Part shown: positions 12,130 through 22,562 of the stretch, in pieces
Numbering within the stretch: the stretch's first letter is position 1
Layout of the letters: each line of letters begins with the position of its first letter
Assembly: GCA_033439265.1 (NCBI GenBank)
Contig: JAVTVX010000013.1
Coordinates: 22,845,000-22,908,999, forward strand
Direction of reading: 5' to 3'
DNA: 64,000 nucleotides
From: Dillenia suffruticosa
Taxonomy: Eukaryota > Streptophyta > Magnoliopsida > Dilleniales > Dilleniaceae
Position numbers and translations under genes: made by a program
The notes under the pieces: model-generated
Seen by the model: the letters and a program-made list of their open reading frames with translations, nothing else
What the model was told of the DNA's origin: nothing
Database searches by the model: none

Positions 12130-13727
12130 TTGGGCCTAAACCCGAAGTCCAAACCAACGCGAGCACGAGTTAATTTCTCATTTTTTCCTCTATCCAAAGA
12201 CTCAACAACGAAAATAGTATTTTGGGCCTTAAAAGTCGCAAGGGAGTATGCATATGAAACAATTTAACAAGAAAATTCTATTATTTCACATTTCATCATT
12301 TTCGTATATACCTAGCTTGAGTAAACTGTTCTAATTAAAATTACATATCATTTTAAATCGAGCAAATAGAAATAATCACTTTCACAAGTTTCAATCATAT
12401 GAAAACTAATTTCATATAACCTTGTATCTTTTATTTGCAAATGACATGTGAGGGCTACCGCATGCAACGCTATCGATTTCAAAATCAAAATATCCCGATC
12501 ACATTTTACGTGTTGGTGAGATTTGACCTTCTCAACGTCTGGTACCAAGTGATTGTATTAACCACACATGGTCCTCGGCATACGTGTAATCCACGTTCCA
12601 AATCATAGAACCAGAACGATTGAACGAAGACAAATGTGGAATGATCAACTAAAAGAACAAATTAAAAAAAAAAAAAAAAAAACTAATGGCGGCGGGTTTA
12701 TCTTCAAAGTAGTCTCGTTTTTGTATTATAAATAATTAATTTGGAGGGGTTTAGGAAATTTGAAATTGGTTCTAATTCAAATTAAATTAATTTTTTAATA
12801 AAAAAATATTAACATAATGATAATTTTAATTTTGATACATGACATATTTTGACCGAGTGAAAATTTTATTTTATACTTTAGTACTATGAAGCGAATAAGC
12901 GAATAATAAGACATGAAATTATGGATGAAAAGGCCTCTTTTATAACCCAACAATAAAATTACTGCAATCATGAAACCATTTTTTAAGGATTTATGTAGCG
13001 GAGACATATCCAATAAAGAAGTTTTGTTTTTTTTTTTTTAAAGAATTAATTTGTTTTAAGAAGCTGAAATAGTGATGATAGGAGAAATTTTCCAAATTGC
13101 TCGAGGAATACCTCATGCATGACCTCCTAAAAAAAATTGTCAAAGGAAGAATACTGATTTGTTAAATTTTAAAGTTGGATTTTACAAATATTTCTAATCA
13201 TACTACTGATAGATAGACTTGTTTAAAAATCATAAAATTATAATTCAAATTGAATATTTTTTATGGTAACAACGATAGTTCTTTACCTTTTAAAAAAGAA
13301 AGGCACGCGATGATGGTTTACGTTTGGATCACAAAGTTTGGTCAAAAGGCGGTGCCCCAACCAAACTCAACAAGGAAGGAGGACGTCATTATCGGAAATA
13401 TGCATGAAAAGTCAACGAAACCGATTCATCTCCAAGGCCGTTCAAAACTAGGAGGAGAGAATTGTCCTTTTGTTACTCGAAAGCTTGCAAATGAATCATC
13501 AAACAGATGGATCCAACGGCATTCCCTCTTGTGTTTTTGTTTGCTTAGCTTTTTCTTTTCTAGGTCGACATCATAGTACATAGGCATACTAATCTGTTTG
13601 CAACAATGTAAAGGGGCTATGAAAACTAAGAAAATATCAATCGGATTGGATTCCATCTCGTTGACCATTGAAAGAAAAAAGGCATCTATTTTCCCACGAC
13701 GGGTTCGAGTTGTCTGCAAATGGGAAG

Positions 13728-14160
13728 TATGAAAATCTATTCTAAATGCGAGTTTTTGTGAAAAGTCATGGAGCTGAAAGATTTGAGGAAGCTTCAATGA
13801 ACCACGTTGGTAAACGTTGAGATATGCAATCTACTGTATTCACTATTGTAGTTATTGTTATTATCCCCATATGAAAATTTATTCTGAATGGGATTTTTTT
13901 TCTCTTGTGAAAAATCATGGAGTTGAAAAGTTTGAGGAAATTTCAATGAACAACGTTGGTGAATGTTGACGTATCTACTCTACCATGTTCTCTATTATTG
14001 TTGTTATTATTATCAGCGAATGAAAATCTATTCAAAATGGGATACTTTTGTGAAAAGTCTTGGAGTTGAAAGGTTCGAGGAAGTTTCAATGAACCACGTT
14101 AGTGAATGTTGAGATATCTCCTTTACTTTGTTCTCTATTGCTGTTATTATTATAATCACT
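13728..14160. repeat. tandem repeat, three diverged ~145-bp units
   Basis: Three successive units start with GAAAATCTATTC-like sequence (about 13730, 13873, 14021). Each continues through a TTTGTGAAAAGTC-like block, GGAGTTGAAAG, TTTCAATGAACCACGTT and GAATGTTGA-GTATCT, and each ends in a TTATTATT stretch. The units differ by scattered substitutions and short indels, so the amplification is not recent. Confidence 0.85.
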
Positions 14161-14585
14161 ATGTATATACATATAAAAAAAGGAAAAAAAAAGCTTTTAT
14201 ACGTAATTTTAATATAATAAAAATGAATGCATGTGTTCATCATTAAAAAATTTTATTTACTATTTTAATTAATAAAATATAAAAAAAATTGACTTGAGAA
14301 CTATTTATAAAACAAAGAAAAATGATTGAGTTATGACATAATTATTTTTTTTTTTTAAGTTTTATTTAAGAATACTTGAAGTCATTCAACCCGAATTACA
14401 AGTCAAGATATTGCGCTTCTACTGCCAAAAGTTTTTTCAAAATTTTCTTCTCCCGTTTTGCAACTTTTTTCCAACATCATTTTGTTCATAGCCAAAAATT
14501 TAGAATAATTTATCATAGAAATGGATAAAATTAAGGATATGTCTTTGATAATATTTTTTGTCGACGAAGAACTATCTTGATCTTT

Positions 14586-14610
14586 TATTATTATTATTAT
14601 TATTATTATT
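14586..14610. repeat. (ATT)n microsatellite
   Basis: About eight perfect ATT units in intergenic sequence. Confidence 0.9.
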
Positions 14611-14968
14611 GATTTAGTAGAAATAAAATAGGAATCATCAAATGGGCATATAGTGAATGGTGAGTGGCTAATAATAGAGTTGATATTCAAACCACCATAA
14701 TGGAAGTTAAAGGTGATATCTTATCGCCCAAGTTAGAACATGCCATTCCACACATGCACTCAACCTTGAATAAAAATGGAAGAAACTTGGGGAGCAAAGT
14801 CCCATTAGTATTTTATGGCAATAGTCAATTCCCATTTATTCTAGAAGTTTGATTGTGGTGCTTCATTCAAAAAAAAAAAGGCAGCTTAGCTCTAGTGGGG
14901 TAACTTTTGAATTTTAAACTTAAAGTCAAAATACTATCTTTTTCTTTTTGATTTTCGTAACCCAAAAT

Positions 14969-14996
14969 TTATATATATATATATATATATATATAT
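14969..14996. repeat. (AT)n microsatellite
   Basis: An uninterrupted AT run in intergenic sequence. Confidence 0.9.
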
Positions 14997-15497
14997 CAAG
15001 TGTGTTTTATTGTTTCGTCTTCTTGACTTCATATTCATTTTGATATGCCCACCAAATATGTGTTAGTCATGATCAAGAAAAATGCATTTCGACAATGCAA
15101 GCAACCAAGTTTCAACATTTCTATGATGAATTGTGATGAAGGCGACTGGTCATATCTTATTTTATTTCATGACTTTGTGATACATTGTTGCGCCATAACA
15201 AAAGAAAAATCTCCATTTATTATAATAAAGATGATTACGGTCCTGCTCGGCAAGTCTAGGTTGAGTTTTTATATTATAAAAGGAGTAGAATAATAATAAC
15301 TTTAGTTTTTTTATGAAAATTTTTGAATTTTCAAAAAAAAAATCATATTTTTTAATTGAAAAATTTTTAAATAAATAAGATATAATAGAGATAAATGGAG
15401 ACAATTGGTCTATTTATTATATCATTTCATGGTTAATTTAATAGTTTGAAAACTAAATTAAGATATTAATTACGATCAAGAGAAAGGCCGTCACTGA

Positions 15498-15687
15498 TCA
15501 AATTTTTTTGAATTGAATGATCTGATATTTTACTTTTTTAATTAGACGTTTCGAGTTTGAATTCGAGTTTTGAAAATGATAAAAAAGAATTTAAGAGAAT
15601 TAATCATTAAAATAGATTTTATGATATTTAAATTGAATTAATTGGATAAATTTCGGACACTAGAGTGATAAAAAAAAAAAAAAAAAA
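15498..15687 (+). mobile_element. SINE-like retroposon with poly(A) tail
   Basis: About 190 bp ending in an ~18-base A run. It contains CGAGTTTGAATTCGA, a decayed B-box-like stretch, and GAATTAATTGGATAAATTTC before the tail, the same 3' module seen at 36360-36534. Flanks GTCACTGA (15490) and GTCAATGA (15688) may be an imperfect target duplication. It is non-coding. Confidence 0.55.
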
Positions 15688-15734
15688 GTCAATGACTGGA
15701 TTTTGGAGCGAGCTATTCAAATGGTTAACGTCAT

Positions 15735-15758
15735 CACACACACACACACACACACACC
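15735..15758. repeat. (CA)n microsatellite
   Basis: A perfect CA run directly downstream of the SINE-like insertion. Confidence 0.9.
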
Positions 15759-16425
15759 AAATGTTGTCAATAAAATAAGTTGTACGTCAAAATGGCACAT
15801 TTTGAGATGGAATTGTAAGTTGATCGAAGGGAACTTAAATTTAGTTTAGTATTAGAAGTTCAACAAGTAATTAATATTAATCATCCCAACTCGTTGAACC
15901 TTAAAAGTCTGAGTTTTCTTTAATAAACGAGGATAAAATTAAAATTATCTAATTTTAATTAATTAATATAATAATAATAATTGTTTTATGTTTATGTATA
16001 ATAAAATTATAAAAATTTCATATTTTTATATAAAATTTATCATTAAAGTAAAAAAACAGTATTAAAAAAAATAGTAATACCCTAAACAAAAGACGCCCAC
16101 ACGTCATCATGGCCCCCACCTTTTGTGAGAGTCCCTCTTTCACAGTCCGCATTCCAAAGTCGTCCACAAAACCGAGTAGCAACCGACACGTGTCTGTCAT
16201 AATCTCCTGATGGCAGCTGAGACCGAGTAGTCAGTCTAACAGAGCCATCCTTTCAAACCACAATGCCCGTGGCTTTGTAAAATGATATTGACTTTTTTGT
16301 GACATTGGAATTATTAAATTATTTCCTTACTCCAAACTTACGCGCCTTTCACCTTTCTCTCGCTCACTCTCCAAAGTCAACGCCTCTTTAGTACTGTACA
16401 AAAACCCCATCTCAAATGTCAGCGC

Positions 16426-16428
16426 CTC

Positions 16429-16463
<35 letters not shown>
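16426..16463. repeat. (CT)n microsatellite at the PP2C promoter
   Basis: A CT run interrupted once by a G, just upstream of the putative TATA box of the PP2C gene. Confidence 0.9.
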
Positions 16464-16474
16464 AGAAACATCTT

Positions 16475-16482
16475 TATATATC
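16475..16482 (+). promoter_or_regulatory. putative TATA box of the PP2C gene
   Basis: TATATATC in the context CTTTATATATCCCC, between a CT run and a pyrimidine-rich stretch, about 120 bp upstream of the start codon. Transcription would begin near 16505-16515. It is assigned from position and consensus only. Confidence 0.5.
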
Positions 16483-16595
16483 CCCTTTCCCTCTCTCCCG
16501 CTACCCATTTACTAGTTTCTCTCTTTCTATAAACCTTGTCTTATGAAAAGGCTCTGATTTTATTCTTAGCTTTTGTTTCATATTCATCTTCTTGT

Positions 16596-19101
16596 ATGGG
16601 TAACAGCATAGGACTATGCTTCGCCGGAGACGGCGGTGGAATTTCCCGGCATCACCACCACGACATCGCCGTGATTCTGTCTCATCCGCTCGATGAAGGC
16701 TTGGGCCACTCATTCTGCTACATCCGCCCCGACCCGAATAACAAACTCTCTTCGAAAATCCACTCTGAATTGGACCATCACAAGACGCCGTTTTGGTCCA
16801 TTTCTGGAGCGTCGGTTAGCGCGAACACATCAACGCCTCTCTCAACATCCCAATTCGATTTTCACTCCAACGCTTCTCTTGACAAAGCCTCAGCTTTTGA
16901 GAGTTCTGATTCTTTTGCTTCTCTCCCTCTTCAACCTGTGCCAAAATTTGTCTCGAACTCGAGTCCTCTGCCGAGGAATTCCTACTATTCGTGCGGTTCC
17001 GGTCCGATCGAAAGAGGTTTTTTGTCGGGTCCGATTGAAAGAGGGATTTATTCGGGTCCAATCGAAAAGGGTTCGTTTGAACAACTCCAGAGAAGCTTTT
17101 CCCATGTGAGTCTTGAGTATAAACTTAAATCCACAAAAGGGTCTTTCATTAAGGTTTTGAAAAGGGCTTTCAAGAAGACCACAGGTTTTAAAAGTAGTCA
17201 TAAGTCAATTGTTGCTCCAATTCATATGAATAGAAATGTGAACTTGGATATTAGTGGCGGAAGCAGTAATTTGAGTACAGACAATGCTTATGAGGATTTT
17301 GATGATGAGTCTTTGTCTTCTTCAATGAAGAATCAAAATCTTGAATGGGCTCAAGGAAAAGCAGGTGAAGATAGAGTTCATGTTGTGATTTCTGAGGAAC
17401 ATGGGTGGGTTTTTGTTGGGATTTATGATGGATTCAATGGTCCTGATGCTCCCGATTTTTTGCTATCTAATCTCTACTCTTTTGTTCATAAGGAATTGAG
17501 AGGTTTGTTATGGAATGAAAAAGATAAGTTCGAAGCGAAACCCGGTTTTTGTTTTGATGGATTGAATGAAAATTTTGATCAAAATCAGTTGGAGAATCAG
17601 ATGCCTAAAAATGGGTCCGAGAGATCTGAGGTTGGGATTTTGAATTTGGATGGGGATTTGACGGGTAAGAGTGGGAAGAATTCAAAGCATAGGATCCGGG
17701 GAGCGAAGAAATGGGTGGAGAATCAGAAAAGGTGGAGGTGTGAATGGGACAGGGAGAGATTGGAGCTTGATAGGACTTTGAAGGAACAAATGAGCCAATC
17801 AGGTTCAAATGGGTGTGATGCAGTTAATCATTCTGATGTTCTGAAGGCTCTTTCCGGGGCATTGAAGAAGACGGAGGATACTTATTTGGAGATTGCAGAT
17901 AGAATGGTTAAGGAGAATCCGGAGTTGTCTTTGATGGGTTCATGTGTTTTGGTGATGTTAATGAAAGGAGAAGATGTTTATTTGATGAATGTAGGCGATA
18001 GTCGTGCTGTTTTAGCGAGAAAGGCAGAACCAGATTTTAGGCTTGGGAAGGCACGGCAGGACTTGGAGAGGATCAATGAGGAGACTTCTTATGATCTTGA
18101 AGCTTTTGATAGCACTGAATTTGATGGGTTGTATAATCTGACTTCTCAACAGTTGACCATAGATCACAGCACCAATGTGGCTGAGGTATGTGTTCCTATC
18201 TTGTTTATTATCAGTGTATTATTTAACAAGCTCTGTTTTCACTATTAAGGTTCTAATTTGAAGCCTCTTGAATTCAGGAAATTTGGAGAATTAGAAATGA
18301 GCATCCGGATGATGCTTCTGCAGTGATTAATGATAGGGTGAAAGGCTCATTGAAGGTCACTCGAGCTTTTGGAGCCGGCTTCCTCAAACAGGTTACACTT
18401 CATTCTTGCCTATTTTAAAGAATTGGTAACAAATAAAAAACAACAATTGTGTAGAGTAAATAGCAAAGCACCTTGCAAGTTCACAATTTAACTTGGTTCT
18501 GGCAATTTATGCATTTCTTAGAACTTCAGTGTCTTGATTTCAAGTGCCTATTTTTTATTCAACTATTAGTATAGGATTGAGATCATTCTGTCCATGCCAT
18601 GTATGAAACAATTGAACTTATGTTCCATTTGCTTTTCCAGCCCAAATGGAACAATGCACTTCTAGATATGTTCAGAATCGACTACGTTGGAACTGCTCCT
18701 TACATCTCATGTCTTCCGTGGCTATACCATCATAGACTAGGGCCAAAAGACAGATTTTTGATACTGTCTTCTGACGGACTCTACCAATACTTCACCAATG
18801 AAGAAGCTGTTTCCGAAGTTGAGCAATTCATCACTTCCTTCCCTGAAGGAGATCCAGCACAGCATCTAATTGAAGAACTTCTGTTTAGAGCTGCCAAGAA
18901 AGCTGGTATGTCTGTCTGTCAAAATGGACTTCGAAAAATTAAGTTACAATGGATCCTGTCTAAACTTTGCATTGTACGTGTGCAGGGATGGATTTTCACC
19001 AATTGCTGGAAATTCCGCAAGGTGATCGTCGCCGCTACCATGATGACGTTTCTGTTATCATCATATCTCTGGAGGGTAGAATGTGGCGGTCTTCAGTGTA
19101 G
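16596..19101 (+). CDS. POLTERGEIST-like protein phosphatase 2C (PLL4/PLL5 type)
   Basis: Four exons: 16596-18185, 18278-18391, 18641-18905 and 18986-19101, giving 694 residues. The frame is open further upstream, but the first in-frame ATG is 16596. The protein then begins MGNSIGLCF, the glycine-2 N-myristoylation context of POL/PLL phosphatases, which act at the plasma membrane. Typical PLL features follow: [16 protein letters not shown] (~30), [16 protein letters not shown], and three SGPIERG/SGPIEKG repeats (~134-160). The Mn/Mg-dependent catalytic domain has [22 protein letters not shown] (~277), [12 protein letters not shown] (~465), [22 protein letters not shown] (~607) and [17 protein letters not shown] near the end. 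The family dephosphorylates Ser/Thr; in Arabidopsis it acts in meristem/peptide signalling and leaf development (PLL4/5). A four-codon upstream ORF (16543-16557) precedes the start. Confidence 0.96.
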
Positions 19102-19454
19102 ATAGAATTTACCAAGTTTGCAAACAATAGAACATAAAACACATATACCTCAACAGACAACCTTTCTTTTGTTCTTTCTAGTCCCTCCTCTCCCCATTTT
19201 TGAAATTTTTTAACATATGGTGTAGTTTAAGCTTGGGGAGAGGAGGTGAAACAGAAAATATTGCTTCATAAATGGCATTTTGGGGACTGTAAAATCTGTA
19301 CAAATTGTCATCTTTTGGCCCTTAAATCTGTGATTTAGGACATGTTAATCTTCTAATGAGAGCTATACTACTTGTGTAGAGTTTTCAATCACAGAGAAAA
19401 GGGAATTTCTGAACAAATTAAAATATCTTGACCAATTGGTCGAAATTCCATTAA

Positions 19455-19478
19455 CCTCTCTCTCTCTCTCTCTCTCTT
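19455..19478. repeat. (CT)n microsatellite
   Basis: A perfect CT run downstream of the PP2C stop codon. Confidence 0.9.
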
Positions 19479-20048
19479 TCCTTTTCTTGCCTTTGTTCAG
19501 TGTCTCTTTGTTGCTGGTTGTTGCTTGCAAATATGTCCAGGGAATATGCAAATAAGAATGAGAATACTATGTTTCTTGTTAGTGACAAACAACGGAACAA
19601 GCTACCTTGGGTCGGTCAAACGTTGTAACAAATTCCCTGTGATTGCTATGGCGGACAAAGAATAAGAAAATTGTATTCTCCCAAAATTTTCTTCTCTAAT
19701 TTCTATGCCCTAATTGTCAAAGAATGCCATTATAATTTGTTTGAAAATGATATCACTCATCCCTACAGCTCCTTTCTTATTCATTTCTATATTGCACTTT
19801 AATCTCTTTTTTGACTAACCAATGGCCTCTGTCTTAAAATCAGATTCTAGAATTTAACAAACAAAAAATAAATAGATAACTATTTGATGATTCTCATATT
19901 TTCTCATTTTATAAAATCTTCCGTGAATTAAAATTTCAGAATCCTTTGTAAGTCCACCAAATCATTCCTGATTTGTACCATATGCATCATGATCATGTTA
20001 GAAATCTCTCCGGTAGGTTCCAATATTTTACGTGTAGGCTTTTTGACT

Positions 20049-20052
<4 letters not shown>

Positions 20053-20089
<37 letters not shown>
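20053..20089. repeat. (GA)n microsatellite
   Basis: A perfect GA run of about 18 units in intergenic sequence. Confidence 0.9.
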
Positions 20090-20090
<1 letters not shown>

Positions 20091-21383
20091 TAATTCCCCC
20101 CTCTCAAAAATGCTCATATTCACATTAAATACACTGTAATTAAACGCGAAATTGGAGACATTCATCAAGACATTATTTGTCGTTTCACGCGTTTTGGGAA
20201 TCCAGTTTCTCTTCTGAAAGCAGGAAAATGAATAGATTGTTCTTTTTTTTTCCTTTTTTATTTTTTTGCAAATAAGATTATTTGAAAAAAAAAAAAGATA
20301 AACAATTAATGGTAAATATATATAATTATGAAACAATTAAGGGGAGGATAGCAAAAGTAAAAACAGTTAGGTTCTTCATCCCTAAGCAAACGTATTGAGC
20401 TTTTCATGGTTCTCTCTCTCTCTCGTGACCCCATTAGAAACGTCCAAAGAACTCACTCTCTAAGGCTTTGAATTTTAGATTGTCATTATTGAATAGTTAA
20501 ATGTCCATTGCTGGGCTTGAACTGGTGTTGGTGATTGGACCTAATCCCACAAAAAGATACACCTTTGTGATTTTGGTTGGGGAGGGGGGGATGAGAGAGA
20601 TGGCAGATTTCATTGGAGTATAGAATAAGTTCCAAGGATCAGCTACCATGATTTCTGAAAATTCTTCGATTGGCTTACAATAACTTTTAAGAAACTCCCA
20701 TGGAATCCGGGTAAGTTGATATAAATTGTGACAACTTGCTGTGATTGTAAATTCTAAAGCAACCACCCCACCCCCAAGTGGTACTCTTGTAGCCCTTGAC
20801 TCGGATTTCAATTCTGTTTCCAAACTTAGGAATTTAAAATTACTTGTCCCAGTAAGATATAAATTTAACCTCGGTTGTTCTGATGAGCAATACTTGTGTC
20901 TTCTGCAAAGGGTAATATGTATGAAATATTAAATTTGATAAAATATTGAAAAATTATACAAATCGATAAAAAAAAAAAAAATAGATCAAATATATTTGAA
21001 TATTTTTTTCTTTAATTTATTTTTAAAAAAATAAAAAATAAAAAATAAAAATGATGTTATGAATAATGACTGTTTCTGTATCACATTACTTTCAAATAAC
21101 GATATTTTCCTATATTCTATCTCCTCTCTTACTTTAACCTATTTTATTTTCTTTTGTTTTTTACCCCGTAATAATTAAATTTATAATTATGAAAAATATT
21201 ATCATTATTCTATTTTTATAATTATTAATAATTGTGTATTACTTGTCATGCTAGGAAAATCATATATAATCAAATAGTTGAACCTTATTCACCTCACAAT
21301 TTAAGATTCGAAACAATATTTAAAATATTTGTTACGGTTTAATTTGAACATTCAATAGTTTGAGGAAAACTTTTATAATTATT

Positions 21384-21567
21384 TTTTTTGGGTAACTTGA
21401 CCGGTATCCGAAATTTCGTCTCGACTAATCCGGACCGAAAAGTCTGTCAGGTCTCGATTGAGGAGATTCTCTCCCAATAATATTTTTTTTGTACCCAGTG
21501 GGAGTCGAACTCCCGACCTGATTAAGGGACGATGGTACACTTCCCACTTACGCCAATATATGTCGGT
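21384..21567 (-). mobile_element. tRNA-derived SINE with 18-bp target site duplication
   Basis: The direct repeat AAAACTTTTATAATTATT occurs at 21366-21383 and 21568-21585, exactly flanking 184 bp. On the minus strand the insert has a box-A-like TGGCGTAAGTGG (21555-21544). About 33 bases further comes box-B-like AGTTCGACTCC (21511-21501), close to the pol III consensus GGTTCGANTCC. The insert ends in an A run next to the repeat. This combination defines a tRNA-derived SINE mobilised by LINE machinery. Its 3' half (GATTAGTCGAGACGAAATTTC, split by eye) also occurs in the copy at 42888-43103. It is the best-preserved copy in the window and probably the youngest. Confidence 0.85.
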
Positions 21568-22016
21568 AAAACTTTTATAATTATTAAATCTATACTTAAC
21601 ATTTTAAATCTTAACCATTATCTTTTAAGGTTTAGGGTTCTGCTTTTAAACCTGGATTTCATTTCTCATATGTTTCTATGAAGAGCTATAATTTCATTGT
21701 CTCCTTGCAACGTTTTGCAAAGTAATATGACATGTAAATTTAGGGTTTTTTCCCCCGGCAAACAGTGTACCTTATCTTTATCAGACGGGGAGAAACCCGT
21801 CCACCTCAAACACGCACAAAGATACAGCATTGTCTCCCGCTGAAAATTTGAACAGGAGAAAGGTCACACGTTTTAAAAGTGCCAAATGCACTAAAAGGAA
21901 AAAAAAAAATTTATGGGAACTTTGCAGAACAGAATTTCAGAAGATTCAAACTAAACATATCGACGAGATAAGAGAATGAAGTGTGAGACACATTGATTAA
22001 CACAGGGCGCAATATA

Positions 22017-22111
22017 TATTTTTTTTTTGGTCCATGACCCCAGTATTCCGAACGCTTAGTTAAGGGACGCAAAACCCTTCCTACTACACCAACTGACCTT
22101 TGATCACAAGA
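22017..22111 (-). mobile_element. short SINE-like insertion
   Basis: A 95-bp insert flanked by CGCAATATA at 22008-22016 and 22112-22120. Minus strand: box-A-like TTGGTGTAGTAGG, then GCGTCCCTTAACTAAGCG, a degenerate box-B-like GCGTTCGGAATAC, and an A run of about ten. It lacks the long 3' domain of the other copies, so it is either truncated or from a different family. Confidence 0.55.
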
Positions 22112-22562
22112 CGCAATATAATAGAAATGGGGTGTGAATATGTAATTTTCATATTCTTTATGGTGTAAAATATGGCAAAATATTAGTAGAAAAATTTGTG
22201 TAATTCTCTCTCTACAGTACATATAAAATAGAAAAAGTAAGAACAGAAAAAGAAGAAAATTTAGAGAATGGTGGTCAGAGAGGGTGGGGATTTGACTCCG
22301 TTTATATAATTGATCAGGTGGGACTTCTAGAAGAACCAAGTATGCAAGAAACCATTCCATTGCCCTCCTGGTTAATACAAGGTTAGCGTACAAGAAAATC
22401 AAGGTAAGTAAATTAAATAAAAATTACATTAATTATACAACGACCATCAGAATGAACACCATATATGGTGCTTTCCACAACTCTATGAATCATGTAAATT
22501 ATGAACACCATAAGTTTAAAATCCGTTCCTCAAAACAAGTTTGGTCATTGATTTCCATGGCC

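Larger units (their letters stand above)
12131..16420. other. AT-rich intergenic region with repeats
   Basis: No gene recognised. It contains a 3-unit tandem repeat (13728-14160), ATT, AT and CA microsatellites, and a SINE-like insertion (15498-15687). The opposing 108- and 123-residue open frames around 13250-13797 overlap each other and match nothing I know. Confidence 0.65.
19102..22562. other. intergenic region between PP2C and pectin acetylesterase 3' end
   Basis: No gene recognised. CT and GA microsatellites lie at 19455-19478 and 20053-20089. Two SINE-like insertions with direct repeats lie at 21384-21567 and 22017-22111. The 108-residue minus-strand open frame at 20497-20823 has no recognisable domain. 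The last part is the 3' untranslated side of the minus-strand esterase gene. Confidence 0.65.

Noticed and set aside
13250..13797. Gene in the opposing open frames around 13.5 kb
   Set aside because: Both strands are open over the same stretch, neither has a recognisable domain, and one end runs into the tandem repeat.
16536..16595. 20-residue hydrophobic N-terminal extension of the PP2C that would look like a signal peptide
   Set aside because: The extension begins with TTG, not ATG, and the family starts at the myristoylated MGN. The extension is leader sequence.
20497..20823. 108-residue minus-strand open frame
   Set aside because: No recognisable domain or flanking exon signals; probably chance.
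21501..21555. Functional tRNA gene
   Set aside because: Boxes A and B are present, but no acceptor stem closes, and the A tail with an 18-bp flanking repeat marks a SINE.
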